A DNA stretch of 64,000 bases from Nocardioides albertanoniae (lineage in GTDB: Bacteria > Actinomycetota > Actinomycetes > Propionibacteriales > Nocardioidaceae): assembly GCF_006716315.1 (NCBI RefSeq), contig NZ_VFOV01000001.1:2930501-2994500 (forward strand), read 5' to 3'. Of the stretch, positions 1 to 9,842 are shown one piece after another. Made by a program: the position numbers and the translations under genes. The notes under the pieces are model-generated. The model searched no databases, was not told the DNA's origin, and saw nothing but the letters and a program-made list of their open reading frames with translations. Each line of letters starts with the position of its first letter. Position 1 is the first letter of the stretch.

Positions 1-1729
1 TCTGGTCCGGGTCCACGAGGAGGTGGCAGGCGCGGAGGTGAGGCTCGAGGGCGCCGAGACCTACACACCCGAGGCCGCGAACGGCGGTTTCGAGACCGAC
101 ACCGACCAGGGCGACCTCGACACCGCGTGGGCGTCGGCACCGGTGCGGCTGAAGCACACCTACGCCACGCCGCCCGAGTTCAACAACCCGATGGAGCCTC
201 ATGCCGCCACCGCGCTGTGGCGCGATGGTTCGCTGACGCTGTGGGACTCCACCCAGGCCGTGCACGGTGTCGCCTCGACCCTGGCCCCGATGCTCGGGAT
301 CGACCGCGACCGGGTGCGTGTCATCGCGCCTTACATCGGCGGTGGTTTCGGCTGCAAGGGGCTGCCTCACGGCCCTGAGATGGCCGTCGCGCTGGCTGCC
401 CGTTGGGCCGACGGCCGCCCCGTAAAGCTGGCCGTGACCCGCCAGCAGATGTTCGGCCTGACCGGCTACCGCACCCGGACCGTCTCACACCTGAGCATCG
501 GCGCCGAGCCCGACGGCCGCATCGTCGCGCTCGAGCACGCCGCGGTCGGCCAGTCGTCGAAGGTCAAGGAGTTCGTCGAGCAGACCGCGGTCCCCGCCCG
601 GATGATGTACGCCGCGCCGCACCGTCGCACCAGCCACCGGGTCGCGGCCCTCGACGTCGCGGTGCCGTCGTGGATGCGGGCACCGGGCGAGATGCCCGGG
701 ATGTTCGCCCTCGAGGTCGCCATGGACGAGCTCGCCGAGGCCACCGGCATCGACCCGATCGAGCTCCGAGAGCGCAACGAGCCGGAGGTCGACCCCGAGA
801 CCGGCAACCCGTTCAACAACCGGCGTCTGGTCGAGTGCCTCCAGCGTGGCGCTGAGATCTTCGGCTGGGAGGGACGGCCCACCGAGCCTCGAGCAACCCT
901 CGAGGGCGAGTGGTGGGTCGGCACCGGCGTCGCGTCCGCGACGTACCCCAGCAGCTTCTTCCCGGGCAACGCCGCCCGCATCGTCGCTCTCGACGACGAC
1001 CGCTATGCCGTCTCGATCGGCGCGGTCGACATCGGCACCGGGTCGCGGACCGTCCTGGTGCAGATCGCGGCCGACGCGCTCGGCGTCGACCCCGCCGCCG
1101 TCGACCTGGCCATCGCCGACACCGACCTTCCGAAGGCCACGGTGGCGGGCGGCTCGTCCGGCACGAACTCGTGGGGCACGGCGATCACCCAGACCGCCCA
1201 ACAGTTCCGGGCCGATCACGGGGAGCATCCCGACCCCGGCGTCGAGACCACCACGACGGCCGAGGCGTATCCCGACACCGCCGGCCACGCCCTGCACTCC
1301 TTCGGCGCGGTCTTCGCCGAGACCCGGGTGCACCGCCTCACCGGCGAGATCCGGGTGCCGCGGCTCCTCGGCGTCTACTCCGTGGGCCGGGTCATCAACC
1401 CGATGACCGCCCGTTCGCAGCTCCTCGGCGGACTCACCATGGGGCTCTCGGCGGCGCTGTTCGAGGAGGGATACCAGGACCCCCGCTTCGGGCACGTCGT
1501 CACCCAGGACCTCGCCAGCTATCACGTGGCCTCGCACGCCGACGTCGGCGACCTGCGGGTGGAGTGGCTCGACGACGTCGACGAGCTGTCCACGCCGATG
1601 GGTTCTCGAGGGATCGGCGAGATCGGGATCGTCGGCACCGCTGCCGCGATCCTCAACGCGGCCAGCCACGCCACCGGCGTGCGGGTGCGCGACCTCCCCG
1701 CGACCGCCGACGTGTTCTTGGACCAGTGA
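1..1729 (+). CDS. Xanthine dehydrogenase / aldehyde oxidase family, molybdopterin-binding large subunit (5' truncated)
   Basis: The reading frame is open from base 2, so the N-terminus lies outside the window. About 575 residues remain. The glycine-rich GGGFGCKG segment near the start of the visible part, the PMEPHAA motif, a GGSSGTNSWG stretch and the C-terminal RGIGEIG segment match the molybdenum-cofactor subunit of the xanthine dehydrogenase family (COG1529). In such enzymes the Glu of the last motif takes part in hydroxylating an N-heterocycle or aldehyde. The small FAD and 2Fe-2S subunits are expected upstream, outside the window. The substrate cannot be told from sequence. The gene converges on acetate kinase. 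Confidence 0.9.
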   Translation, partial: LVRVHEEVAGAEVRLEGAETYTPEAANGGFETDTDQGDLDTAWASAPVRLKHTYATPPEFNNPMEPHAATALWRDGSLTLWDSTQAVHGVASTLAPMLGIDRDRVRVIAPYIGGGFGCKGLPHGPEMAVALAARWADGRPVKLAVTRQQMFGLTGYRTRTVSHLSIGAEPDGRIVALEHAAVGQSSKVKEFVEQTAVPARMMYAAPHRRTSHRVAALDVAVPSWMRAPGEMPGMFALEVAMDELAEATGIDPIELRERNEPEVDPETGNPFNNRRLVECLQRGAEIFGWEGRPTEPRATLEGEWWVGTGVASATYPSSFFPGNAARIVALDDDRYAVSIGAVDIGTGSRTVLVQIAADALGVDPAAVDLAIADTDLPKATVAGGSSGTNSWGTAITQTAQQFRADHGEHPDPGVETTTTAEAYPDTAGHALHSFGAVFAETRVHRLTGEIRVPRLLGVYSVGRVINPMTARSQLLGGLTMGLSAALFEEGYQDPRFGHVVTQDLASYHVASHADVGDLRVEWLDDVDELSTPMGSRGIGEIGIVGTAAAILNAASHATGVRVRDLPATADVFLDQ

Positions 1730-1741
1730 GCACGGCTCGTC

Positions 1742-1758
1742 GGCCGGCTCAACCGGCC
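1742..1758. terminator. Short hairpin between convergent genes
   Basis: GGCCGG and CCGGCC pair around the 5-nt loop CTCAA. The hairpin sits 12 nt after the large-subunit stop and covers the acetate kinase stop codon. No U-tract follows, so terminator function is a guess. Confidence 0.35.
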
Positions 1759-2846
1759 AGGACGCGTTCGGTCTCGCGGGCGATCTCGGTCTCCTCCGAC
1801 GCCGAGACGACCAGCGTACGCACGCGGGCGTCGTCGGCCGAGAGGTCCCGGTCGGCGTCGGCCTCGGCGTTCGTGGCCGGGTCGATCCGGATCCCGAGGT
1901 GGCCGAGCCCCTCGGCCGCCGACGTGCGCACCTGCGGAAGATGCTCGCCGACACCGCCGGTGAACAGCAGCAGGTCCAGGCCTCCGGCACTCGCGGCCAT
2001 GGCTCCGATCTCGCGACGTAGCCCGTGGACGAAGACGTCGAAGGCCAGGGCAGCGTCGTCATCGCCGCGGTCGCGCGCTTCGAGGATCTCCCGCATGTCA
2101 CCGGAGGTGCCGCTGAGACCCTTGAGCCCGGAGAGATGCTCCACCGCGTCGTCGAGCTCGTCCGCGTCGATGTCCGTGTGGCGCAGGAGCCAGACCAGAA
2201 GACCGGGATCGACGCTGCCGGACCGCGTGGCCATGACGAGCCCCTCCACGGGAGTGAACCCCATCGTGGTGTCGACCGAGACCCCGTCGCGTACGGCGGC
2301 CAGCGAGGCGCCGCTGCCGAGGTGGCAGGAGACGATGCGCAGCTGATCGACCGGCCGGCCGACGAGCTCCGCGGCCCGGCGTACGGCGTAGGAGTGGCTG
2401 AGACCGTGGAAGCCGTAGCGTCGCAGGCTCCAGCGTCGGTTCCACTCCCGCGGCAGGGCGTAGGTGCGGGCGGCCACCGGGAGATCCGCGTGGAGGGAGG
2501 TGTCGAAGCACGCCACGGCGGGAAGGTCCGGCGCCAGCCGGCGCGTCGCCCGGATGCCCGCCAGCGACCGGTTGTTGTGAAGTGGTGCAAGGTCGCTGGC
2601 TGCCTCGATCCGCGCGAGGGCGGCGTCGTCGATCATGGTCGCATCAGCAAGCTCCGGGCCGCCGTGGACGACCCGATGACCGACCGCCTCCCGCGACGTT
2701 GCCTCATCGTGGAGGAAGTCGCGGAGCGGGTCGAGATGCTCCTCGCCCTCCCAGTGCTCGACGGTGGTCGATCTGAGCGTGCAGCCCCGGTCCATCACCG
2801 ACAGCTTCAGGCTGCTGGAGCCCGCGTTCACCGTGAGGATGCGCAA
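1749..2846 (-). CDS. ackA: Acetate kinase
   Basis: Converts acetyl phosphate plus ADP to acetate plus ATP. The N-terminal RILTVNAGSSSLK, HRVVHGG, CFDTSLHADLP, RRYGFHGLSHSYA, CHLGSGAS and FTGGVGEH are the phosphate-, acetate- and nucleotide-binding signatures of the ASKHA-fold acetokinase family. At 365 residues it is a little shorter than typical AckA (about 400). The TTG start is preferred because a GAGGTGA ribosome site, overlapping the phosphoketolase stop, lies just before it and the conserved NAGSSS follows at once; any start further upstream would run back into phosphoketolase. It is the last gene of the P450-to-acetate-kinase operon and supplies the ATP-yielding step after phosphoketolase and the ThDP oxidase. 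Confidence 0.95.
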   Translation of the reverse strand: MRILTVNAGSSSLKLSVMDRGCTLRSTTVEHWEGEEHLDPLRDFLHDEATSREAVGHRVVHGGPELADATMIDDAALARIEAASDLAPLHNNRSLAGIRATRRLAPDLPAVACFDTSLHADLPVAARTYALPREWNRRWSLRRYGFHGLSHSYAVRRAAELVGRPVDQLRIVSCHLGSGASLAAVRDGVSVDTTMGFTPVEGLVMATRSGSVDPGLLVWLLRHTDIDADELDDAVEHLSGLKGLSGTSGDMREILEARDRGDDDAALAFDVFVHGLRREIGAMAASAGGLDLLLFTGGVGEHLPQVRTSAAEGLGHLGIRIDPATNAEADADRDLSADDARVRTLVVSASEETEIARETERVLAG

Positions 2847-2850
2847 GCCG

Positions 2851-5238
2851 TCACCTCGTCTCCCAGCGCCAGTCGCGGATCTCCGGCATGTCCTCGCCGT
2901 GGGTCTGCACGTAGGCGCGGTGCTCGGCAAGCTTGTCGGTCAGCATCTCGCGGACGGCGGCCGCCTCCTCGCCCAGACCCGGCACGTGGTCGATGACGTC
3001 GATCGCCAGGTCGAAGCGGTCGAGCCGGTTGAGCACCGTCATGTCGAAGGGTGTGGTCGTGGTGCCCTCCTCGACGTAGCCGCGCACATGGAAGTTGTCG
3101 TGGTTGGTCCGGGCGTACGTCAGCCGGTGGATCAGCCATGGGTAGCCGTGGTAGGCGAACAGCACCGGCCGGTCGGTGGTGAACAGCGCGTCGAAGTCAG
3201 CAGACGACAGCCCGTGCGGGTGTGCCTCCTCCGCCTGGAGGCGCATCAGGTCGACGACGTTGACCACCCGCACACGCAGCTCGGGGAGATGCTCGCGCAG
3301 CAGAGCGGCCGCGGCGACGGTCTCCAGCGTCGGCACGTCGCCCGCACAGGCGAGGACGACGTCCGGTTCCCGACCGTCGTCGTTGCTCGCCCAGTCCCAT
3401 CTGTCGATGCCCTTCGCGGCGTGCTCGACGGCCTGGTCCATGGTGAGGTACTGCAGAGCCGGCTGTTTCCCGGCGACGATGACGTTGACCTGCTCCTTGC
3501 TGCGCAGGCAGCCGTCGACCACGGTCAGGAGCGTGTTGGCGTCCGGCGGGAGGTAGACCCGCACGACGTCCGCCTTCTTGTTCACGACGTGGTCGATGAA
3601 GCCGGGGTCCTGGTGCGAGAAGCCGTTGTGGTCCTGGTGCCACACGTGCGAGGTGAGCAGGTAGTTGAGCGAGGCGATCGCCTGGCGCCAGTCGAGCTCA
3701 CGGGTGGTCTTCAGCCACTTCGCGTGCTGGTTGAACATCGAGTCGACGATGTGCGTGAACGCCTCGTAGCACGAGAAGAGCCCGTGGCGACCCGTGAGCA
3801 GATAGCCCTCCAGCCAGCCCTGGCAGGTGTGCTCGGAGAGGATCTCCATCAGCCGCCCGTCGACCGCGAGACCTTCGTCGTACGGCTCGGTCTCGGCGTT
3901 CCACGTGCGCCCGGTCACCTCGAGCACGTCTTGGAGCCGGTTGGAGTTGTTCTCGTCGGGAGCGAACATCCGGAAGTTGTCGTCGTTGCGCCGCACAACC
4001 TCGCGGAGGTAGCCACCGAGGGTGTCGGTGGCCTCGACCGCTCCGGTGCCGGGCCCGTCGACGGGCACCGCATGGTCACGGAAGTCCGGGAGGTGCAGGT
4101 CGCGGAGCAGCAGGCCACCGTTGGTGTGCGGGTTGGCGCTCATCCTCCGCTCGCCACGAGGGTACAGGCCGGCGATCTCGGCCACCGGTGCGCCGTGGTC
4201 GTCGAAGAGCTCCTCGGGCCGGTAGCTCCGCATCCAGCTCTCGAGCACCTGACGGTGCCCGTCGTCGTCGCGTACGCCGCCGATCGGCACCTGGTGGGAA
4301 CGCCAGAAGCCCTCGACCCGCTGACCGTCCAGCTCGTCGGGACCGGTCCAGCCTTTCGGGGACCGCAGCACGATCATCGGCCACGGCCGCCGGGGCGCCG
4401 TGCTGCCGGCACCGACCGCGCGGGCCTCGTCCTGGATCTGCTTGATCTCGTCGAGACAGTGGTCGAGAGTCGCGGCGAACGCCTGATGCATCTCCTCGGG
4501 GTCCGACCCGGAGACGACGTACGGCGTGTGACCGACCCCGCGCAGGAGCGAGTCGAGCTCGTCGGACGGGATCCGGGCGAGCACGGTGGGGCTGGCGATC
4601 TTGTAGCCGTTCAGGTGCAGGATCGGCAGCACGGCTCCGTCCCTGCGCGGGTCGACGAACTTCGTCGAGTGCCAGCTCGCGGCCAACGGGCCGCTCTCCG
4701 CCTCACCGTCACCGACGATCGCGGCCACCGTCAGGTCGGGGTTGTCGAACGCGGCCCCGTAGGCGTGCGACAGCGCGTAGCCGAGCTCGCCTCCCTCGTG
4801 GATCGATCCGGGTGTCTCGGGAGCGACGTGGCTCGGGATCCCACCCGGGAAGGAGAACTGTGTGAACAGCCGCTCGAGACCGTGCTCGTCCGGCGTCACG
4901 CGCGGGTACAGCTCGCTGTAGGTGCCGTCGAGGTAGGCCGCGGCGACTGCCGCCGGACCGCCGTGACCGGGGCCCATGATGTTGATCAGGTCGAGGTCGC
5001 GGGCGCTGATCACCCGGTTGAGGTGGGCGTAGACGAAGGTCAGGCCCGGTGTCGTGCCCCAGTGACCGAGCAGCCTGGGCTTGATGTGCTGGGGCTCCAG
5101 CGGTGTGCGCAGCAGCGGGTTGTCCATCAGATAGATCTGCCCGACGGCCAGGTAGTTAGCCGCCCGCCACCAGGCGTCCAGCCGGCCGAGCTCCGTCGCG
5201 GAGAGCGGAGCGCCCGCCACCGTGCTCTGCGTCGTCAT
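2851..5238 (-). CDS. xfp: Xylulose-5-phosphate/fructose-6-phosphate phosphoketolase
   Basis: Thiamine-diphosphate enzyme that splits xylulose-5-P and/or fructose-6-P with phosphate to give acetyl phosphate and a shorter aldose phosphate. The full length of 795 residues is usual for the family. Family motifs include MGPGHGGPA near residue 80, [13 protein letters not shown] (ThDP/Mg site) near 180, and a C-terminal transketolase-like domain. The start overlaps the stop of the upstream ThDP oxidase by ATGA (5235-5238), and the stop lies 4 nt before acetate kinase, so the two acetyl-phosphate steps are coupled. Substrate preference (X5P against F6P) cannot be read here. Confidence 0.97.
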   Translation of the reverse strand: MTTQSTVAGAPLSATELGRLDAWWRAANYLAVGQIYLMDNPLLRTPLEPQHIKPRLLGHWGTTPGLTFVYAHLNRVISARDLDLINIMGPGHGGPAAVAAAYLDGTYSELYPRVTPDEHGLERLFTQFSFPGGIPSHVAPETPGSIHEGGELGYALSHAYGAAFDNPDLTVAAIVGDGEAESGPLAASWHSTKFVDPRRDGAVLPILHLNGYKIASPTVLARIPSDELDSLLRGVGHTPYVVSGSDPEEMHQAFAATLDHCLDEIKQIQDEARAVGAGSTAPRRPWPMIVLRSPKGWTGPDELDGQRVEGFWRSHQVPIGGVRDDDGHRQVLESWMRSYRPEELFDDHGAPVAEIAGLYPRGERRMSANPHTNGGLLLRDLHLPDFRDHAVPVDGPGTGAVEATDTLGGYLREVVRRNDDNFRMFAPDENNSNRLQDVLEVTGRTWNAETEPYDEGLAVDGRLMEILSEHTCQGWLEGYLLTGRHGLFSCYEAFTHIVDSMFNQHAKWLKTTRELDWRQAIASLNYLLTSHVWHQDHNGFSHQDPGFIDHVVNKKADVVRVYLPPDANTLLTVVDGCLRSKEQVNVIVAGKQPALQYLTMDQAVEHAAKGIDRWDWASNDDGREPDVVLACAGDVPTLETVAAAALLREHLPELRVRVVNVVDLMRLQAEEAHPHGLSSADFDALFTTDRPVLFAYHGYPWLIHRLTYARTNHDNFHVRGYVEEGTTTTPFDMTVLNRLDRFDLAIDVIDHVPGLGEEAAAVREMLTDKLAEHRAYVQTHGEDMPEIRDWRWETR

Positions 5239-7052
5239 CGGTCGCTCTCCCCCGCCCGGTTGCTGGGCGCACGGTGGGGCAGGAACTCCTGCATCTTGGT
5301 GAGCAGCCCCTGCCTCATCACGCCCCGGCGATCCTCGTCACCGGCGATCATGGCCTCCAGCGTGTTCTTCATCTGCTCGAAGTCCGCATGCGGCGGGATG
5401 GGCGGCACGTCAGCGCTGCAGTGCACGTCCAGGACCATCGGCCGGTCGGCAGCCAACGCCGCCACGCAGGCCGGACCCACATCGTCGGGGTCGGTGACGG
5501 TACGCGCCGCCAGACCGGCCGAGCCGGCGACCTCGGCGTAGGAGATGTCGGGCAACGACTGCGACTCCACCAGCTTCGGCGAACCGCCCAGCGCTCGCAT
5601 CTCCCAGGTGACCTGGTTGAGATCACCGTTGTGGAGCACCACGATCACCGCGCGCGGGTCGGCCCACTCGTGCCAGTAGCGACTGATCGTCAGCAGCTCC
5701 GCCATCCCGTTCATCTGCATGGCGCCGTCGCCCTCGAAGGCGATGGCGGGTCGGTCGGGACGGGCGAACTTGGCGCCGATGAGGTACGGCACGGCCGCCC
5801 CCATCGAGGCCAGCGTCCCCGACAGCGACCCGCGCATGCTGCCGCGGAAGCGCATCTGCCGGGCATACCAGTCAGCGGCCGTGCCGCTGTCGGCCACCAC
5901 GACGGCGTTCTCCGGCGTACGCTTCGAGACCTCGTGGAACACGAGCATCGGGTTGATCGGTTCCGCCGAGACGTGGGCCTGGTCGTCCATCGTCTGCCAC
6001 CACCGCGACACGTTCGTCTCGATCTTCTCGCGCCAGCCACGGTCGTCATGACGCCGGAGCAGGGGCAGCAGGGCGCGCAGCGTGCTCGCCGCGTCGCCGA
6101 CGATGTTCACCTCGTACGGATAGCGCATACCGATCCGCGATCCGTCGATGTCGATCTGGATGGCGCGAGCCTGGTCGAGCTCCGGCATGAACTGTGTGTA
6201 GGGGAAGTTGGACCCCACCGTCAGCAGCGCGTCGCAGTCACGCATCAGCTCATAGCTGGGCCTGGTGCCGAGCAGGCCGATCGAGCCGGTCACCCACGGG
6301 AGCTCGTCGCTGAGCACGTCCTTGCCGAGCAGCGCCTTGGCCGCACCGGCGCCGAGCAGATCCGCCACCTGCTCGACCTCGGACCGGGCGCCACGGGCGC
6401 CCTGGCCGACCAGGATCGCCGGCCGGGACGCCTCGTTCAGGATGCTCGCGGCACGCGAGATCGCCTCGCCGTCGGGACTGGTCTCCGGCCACGCGATGCC
6501 CGTGCTCGAGGGCACCATCTTGAACGCGTGCGACGGCGGGGTGTACTCCAGCTCCTGGACGTCGTTGGGCAGGATCAGGGCCGTTGGCGCCCGACGGGCC
6601 AGGGCCGTACGAAACGCACGGTCCAGCACGTTCGGCAGCTGCTCGGGCACGTTGACGACCTGCACGTAGTCGCCGGCGACGTCCTTGAACAGGCTCAGCA
6701 GGTCGACCTCCTGGAGGTAGCTGCCGCCCATGGCCGACCGGTCCGTCTGGCCGACGATCGCCACCACCGGCACGTGGTCGAGCTTGGCGTCGTAGAGGCC
6801 GTTGAGCAGATGGATCGCCCCCGGCCCCGAGGTGGCGAGACACACGCCCGGACCGCCGGTGAACTTCGCGTAGCCCACCGCCTCGAACGCGCTCATCTCC
6901 TCATGGCGCGACTGGATGAACCGGGGCTCGTCCTCGGCCCTGCCGAACGCGCCGAGGATCCCGTTGATGCCGTCGCCGGGATATCCGAAGACGTGCTGCA
7001 CGTCCCATTCGCGAAGGCGCTCGAGCAAGAAGTCGGCAACAGTGTGGGTCAT
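5235..7052 (-). CDS. Thiamine-diphosphate-dependent pyruvate oxidase/dehydrogenase-like enzyme
   Basis: A 605-residue protein with the three-domain POX/acetolactate-synthase layout. The N-terminal PYR domain has [12 protein letters not shown] and the catalytic-type Glu in [11 protein letters not shown]. The central domain resembles the FAD/ADP-binding region. The C-terminal PP domain has the ThDP motif [15 protein letters not shown] ending in LHNGDLNQ. It resembles PoxB (quinone-linked, giving acetate) and the oxygen-linked pyruvate oxidases (giving acetyl phosphate and H2O2) more than biosynthetic IlvB; a function in valine/isoleucine synthesis is unlikely from its neighbours. ATGA overlaps join it to the genes on both sides. 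Electron acceptor and substrate are inferred, not shown. Confidence 0.8.
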   Translation of the reverse strand: MTHTVADFLLERLREWDVQHVFGYPGDGINGILGAFGRAEDEPRFIQSRHEEMSAFEAVGYAKFTGGPGVCLATSGPGAIHLLNGLYDAKLDHVPVVAIVGQTDRSAMGGSYLQEVDLLSLFKDVAGDYVQVVNVPEQLPNVLDRAFRTALARRAPTALILPNDVQELEYTPPSHAFKMVPSSTGIAWPETSPDGEAISRAASILNEASRPAILVGQGARGARSEVEQVADLLGAGAAKALLGKDVLSDELPWVTGSIGLLGTRPSYELMRDCDALLTVGSNFPYTQFMPELDQARAIQIDIDGSRIGMRYPYEVNIVGDAASTLRALLPLLRRHDDRGWREKIETNVSRWWQTMDDQAHVSAEPINPMLVFHEVSKRTPENAVVVADSGTAADWYARQMRFRGSMRGSLSGTLASMGAAVPYLIGAKFARPDRPAIAFEGDGAMQMNGMAELLTISRYWHEWADPRAVIVVLHNGDLNQVTWEMRALGGSPKLVESQSLPDISYAEVAGSAGLAARTVTDPDDVGPACVAALAADRPMVLDVHCSADVPPIPPHADFEQMKNTLEAMIAGDEDRRGVMRQGLLTKMQEFLPHRAPSNRAGESDR

Positions 7053-8059
7053 CGTTCCTCCGTCGGTTCGGCTCGGTATTCGTCGCGAAGCCTGGCGAGC
7101 AGCGGCTCGGCTGCCTCACCCAGGAACTGCGGGTTGGTGGCGCCGTCGATCTGGACCAGCGCGATGTCGGTGAACCCGGCCTTCCAGAAGGGCCGCACCG
7201 TCTCGACGATCGCGTCAAGGTCCGGGCCGCACGGGATGCTGCGTGCGACGTCCTCGGGCCGCACGAACTTCGTCGCACCGGCGAACCCGGCCGTGGTGGG
7301 AACGTCTGCGTTGACCTGCCACCCTCCGCCGAACCACCGGAACTGCCTGTGGGCGCGCTCGACCGCGGCGTCGACGTCGCTCGGATCCCAGCTGATCGGG
7401 ATCTGGGCGATGGCACGTGCTCCGTCGCCGATCGCGGGTGCTCCGGGCGTCGCGCGCCAGTCCTCGATCAGGTCCGAGCGCGGCTCGGTGGCGACGAGAT
7501 GGTCGGCCAGCGCGGCGCAGCGACGGATCACGGCCGGCCCGCCGACCGCCAGCCCGATCGGCACTCCCCCGGCCGGCCGGTCCCAGAGGCGGCCGGCGTC
7601 CACCCGGAAGTGGTCTCCTCGGAAGTCGAGCAGCTCGCCGGCGAGCAGAGCGCGGATGATCTCGAGAGCCTCCGCCAGCATCTCGTGCCGCGTCGCCACG
7701 GCCGGCCAGCCCGCACCGATCACATGCTCGTTGAGGTTCTCGCCGCTGCCGAGGCCCAGGGTGAACCTGCCCTCGCTCAACAGCTGCACGGTCGCGGCCT
7801 TCTGAGCCACGACGGCGGGGTGGTAGCGCATCGTCGGACAGGTCACGTACGACATCAGCTGGAGGCGTGAGGTCGCCTGCGCCACCGCACCCAGGACGCT
7901 CCAGGCGTACGGAGCGTGGCCCTGTTCGGTCAGCCAGGGCGAGTAGTGGTCGCTCATCACCGCGAAGTCGAACCCGGCTTCCTCCGCGGCGACCGAGTGC
8001 TCGACCAGGTCGGTCGGTCCGGCCTGCTCGGTCATCAGGGTGTAGCCGAAGTCGGTCAT
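7049..8059 (-). CDS. LLM-class F420-dependent oxidoreductase (TIGR03557-like)
   Basis: A 336-residue luciferase-like TIM-barrel protein. The N-terminal DFGYTLMTEQAG and AEEAGFDFAVMSDHYSPW, the LGLGSGENLNEH segment and the C-terminal ALVQIDG ending match the F420-linked G6PD-related subfamily. Such proteins use the deazaflavin F420 to oxidise or reduce small molecules. ATG at 8059 is chosen because it overlaps the P450 stop (ATGA) and begins the conserved fold. The same strand and ATGA overlaps place it between the P450 and the ThDP oxidase. The substrate is unknown. Confidence 0.88.
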   Translation of the reverse strand: MTDFGYTLMTEQAGPTDLVEHSVAAEEAGFDFAVMSDHYSPWLTEQGHAPYAWSVLGAVAQATSRLQLMSYVTCPTMRYHPAVVAQKAATVQLLSEGRFTLGLGSGENLNEHVIGAGWPAVATRHEMLAEALEIIRALLAGELLDFRGDHFRVDAGRLWDRPAGGVPIGLAVGGPAVIRRCAALADHLVATEPRSDLIEDWRATPGAPAIGDGARAIAQIPISWDPSDVDAAVERAHRQFRWFGGGWQVNADVPTTAGFAGATKFVRPEDVARSIPCGPDLDAIVETVRPFWKAGFTDIALVQIDGATNPQFLGEAAEPLLARLRDEYRAEPTEER

Positions 8060-9291
8060 GTCGCCTCCCGCTCCTGCCGCTGTCCCACCGGCGGCACCGT
8101 GACCCGAAGGCCGTCGGACGGGGTCGTGGGGATGCGGGTGCTGTCGTAGGCCGACTCTGCGGTGACCGTGAACCCGATGCAGGAGAAGACGCGCAGCGTC
8201 TCGGCCATCAGCTTGACCGTCAGCGGCTCCCCCGGGCAACGATGCCCGGTCTCGGCGTGCCCGCCACCCTGCGGGACGAACTGGTGTGCCGAGGGCTGTG
8301 CCTCGAGGAACCTCGCCGGATCGAAGCGGTCAGCGGCGCGCCAGTGACGAGGGTCGGTGTTCGTACCCGGCACGTCGAGGATCAGGCGCTGCCCCCGGCG
8401 TACGTCGACGCCGTCGACCGTGGCATCGCGCACCGCCGTGGCCGCGAGCGCCGGCACGAACGGGAAGGTGCGCCGGACCTCGTCGGCGAACGCCTTCCGG
8501 GCCTCGCCGTGTTCGCGGTCCGAGAGCGATGATGCCCAGGCCGGGTGGTCCCAGAGGGCCCGCACCGCGAACGTGGCAGGCCAGGCGACCGCGACCGTCG
8601 GGCGGAGCACGTTGATGAGCTCGACCGCCGCCACGCGGGTGCCAAGATCCGCCCCCGAGCCGAAGGCGACGGCCTCCAGAGCCGACCCCGAGGCAGCGGA
8701 GATGCGGCCGGCACGCACCCCATGGATGAGCCGGCGTGCCCAGCGTTCGCAGCGGCGCCGCGCCAGCCAAGCCCGGGGGTACGCCGTTCCGGCACCGCCG
8801 AACCCGTCGACGATGGCCGCCAGGTCGCGGCTGACCTTCTCGGAGGGGTGCTCGATCCCGACCCAGGACTGGACACAGCGGCCGTAGACACTGACCAGCT
8901 CGTCGAAGACCGCTATCTCGCGTCCTGCCCACGCGATGCTCCTCGTGGTCAGGTCTCGTCCCACCTGCTCGGCGAGGTCGTCGGTCGAGGAGTCGTCCAG
9001 GATCTCGAGGAACATCTCCTTGCGTGCCAGGTGCTCATCGCCGTCCAGACCGTGGACCGCACCTCGGCCGAAGAGAAGGTTGGCCAGCGCGGCCGGGACG
9101 GCGCCACGACGCCGCACGGCGCTGCGGTCGTAGAAGTGCCGGCTCGCCTCCTCTCCCCGTACGACGGCGGCCGGCCTGCCGAGGAGGCGGACGGCGAAGG
9201 AGTGGTGGTTCGAGTGCCGGGCTCGGGCTCCGGGGATGGCCTCGTAGCCCGAGCGGATCAGGTCGGGCAACAGGTCGCGCATGTTCTGCAC
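8056..9291 (-). CDS. Cytochrome P450 of the CYP152 fatty-acid peroxygenase/decarboxylase type
   Basis: A 411-residue P450. The haem-ligand region reads QGGGHAETGHRCPGE with the thiolate at Cys352. The I-helix carries INVLRPTVAVAW with Arg230-Pro231. In CYP152 enzymes (P450BSbeta, SPalpha, OleT) this Arg-Pro pair replaces the usual acid-alcohol pair and binds the fatty-acid carboxylate, so H2O2 is used in place of O2 and a reductase. The segment GRGAVHGLDGDEH puts His80 where OleT has His85 and P450BSbeta has Gln. By family knowledge, the product could be hydroxy-fatty acid or terminal alkene. No ferredoxin or reductase is next to it, which fits a peroxygenase. First gene of the five-gene operon. 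Confidence 0.88.
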   Translation of the reverse strand: MQNMRDLLPDLIRSGYEAIPGARARHSNHHSFAVRLLGRPAAVVRGEEASRHFYDRSAVRRRGAVPAALANLLFGRGAVHGLDGDEHLARKEMFLEILDDSSTDDLAEQVGRDLTTRSIAWAGREIAVFDELVSVYGRCVQSWVGIEHPSEKVSRDLAAIVDGFGGAGTAYPRAWLARRRCERWARRLIHGVRAGRISAASGSALEAVAFGSGADLGTRVAAVELINVLRPTVAVAWPATFAVRALWDHPAWASSLSDREHGEARKAFADEVRRTFPFVPALAATAVRDATVDGVDVRRGQRLILDVPGTNTDPRHWRAADRFDPARFLEAQPSAHQFVPQGGGHAETGHRCPGEPLTVKLMAETLRVFSCIGFTVTAESAYDSTRIPTTPSDGLRVTVPPVGQRQEREAT

Positions 9292-9350
9292 CTCCTTGGT
9301 GGGTTCCGTCTCGGGTACCCAGCAGGCGGTCGACCAATGTGCCGCCCGGG

Positions 9351-9773
9351 TCAGTAGGCGTCGCCGTCCTCGACGTCCTCGTTGTCCTCGTCGACGATGT
9401 GCACCGCCGCTTCCTCAGCGGAGGCACCGGCGCCGTCGATGCCCTCGTCCTGCCCGACGAGTCCTGCCTCGTCGTCCTCGAGCACGCCCATGTCGGGGCT
9501 CGTGAGCCGACCCGCGCGGGCTTCACCCACCTCGCCGGTCACCGGTCCGTCGAGGATGTCCGCGTCGGCCTCTGCCTCGGCCTCCTCCCAGACCTCGGGC
9601 TCTTCCTGGGTGCTTCGCTCGTCGATGGTCTCGCCCTCGGTCTCCTCACGAGGGGTGACACCCTTGGCGTTGACACCGCGCGGCCGCTCGGGCGGGGAGT
9701 ACCCCTCGTCCAAGGTGTCCTCGACACCACGGTCGTCGAGCGTGTCTTCGGGCTGAAGCTGGTCTTCACTCAT
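9351..9773 (-). CDS. Acidic DUF5709-type protein
   Basis: About 140 residues, rich in Asp and Glu, with no membrane segment. The sequence QLQPEDTLDDRG, DEGYSPPERPRG and ERSTQEEPEVW resembles the actinobacterial DUF5709 family, whose function is not known. ATG at 9773 (MSEDQ) is preferred over a GTG 18 nt upstream because it is preceded by a GAGAC-type site and begins the conserved block. Monocistronic by appearance. A stress-related role has been suspected for similar acidic proteins, but nothing here shows it. Confidence 0.75.
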   Translation of the reverse strand: MSEDQLQPEDTLDDRGVEDTLDEGYSPPERPRGVNAKGVTPREETEGETIDERSTQEEPEVWEEAEAEADADILDGPVTGEVGEARAGRLTSPDMGVLEDDEAGLVGQDEGIDGAGASAEEAAVHIVDEDNEDVEDGDAY

Positions 9774-9842
9774 GTCTCGACCGGTATCCACGACCGCACC
9801 GACAATGCTTCGCTGCGTCGATCTCCTCGCGGCGTTCCTGCC

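Noticed and set aside
485-2590. Long minus-strand frame of 701 codons across the dehydrogenase and acetate kinase genes
   Set aside because: Arg/Pro/Ser-rich shadow of two well-supported genes, typical of high-GC DNA.
2764-5541. Plus-strand frame of 925 codons opposite phosphoketolase
   Set aside because: Antisense shadow; phosphoketolase on the other strand has all family motifs.
5274-7805. Plus-strand frame of 843 codons opposite the ThDP oxidase
   Set aside because: Antisense shadow with His/Arg/Gly-rich composition and no family features.
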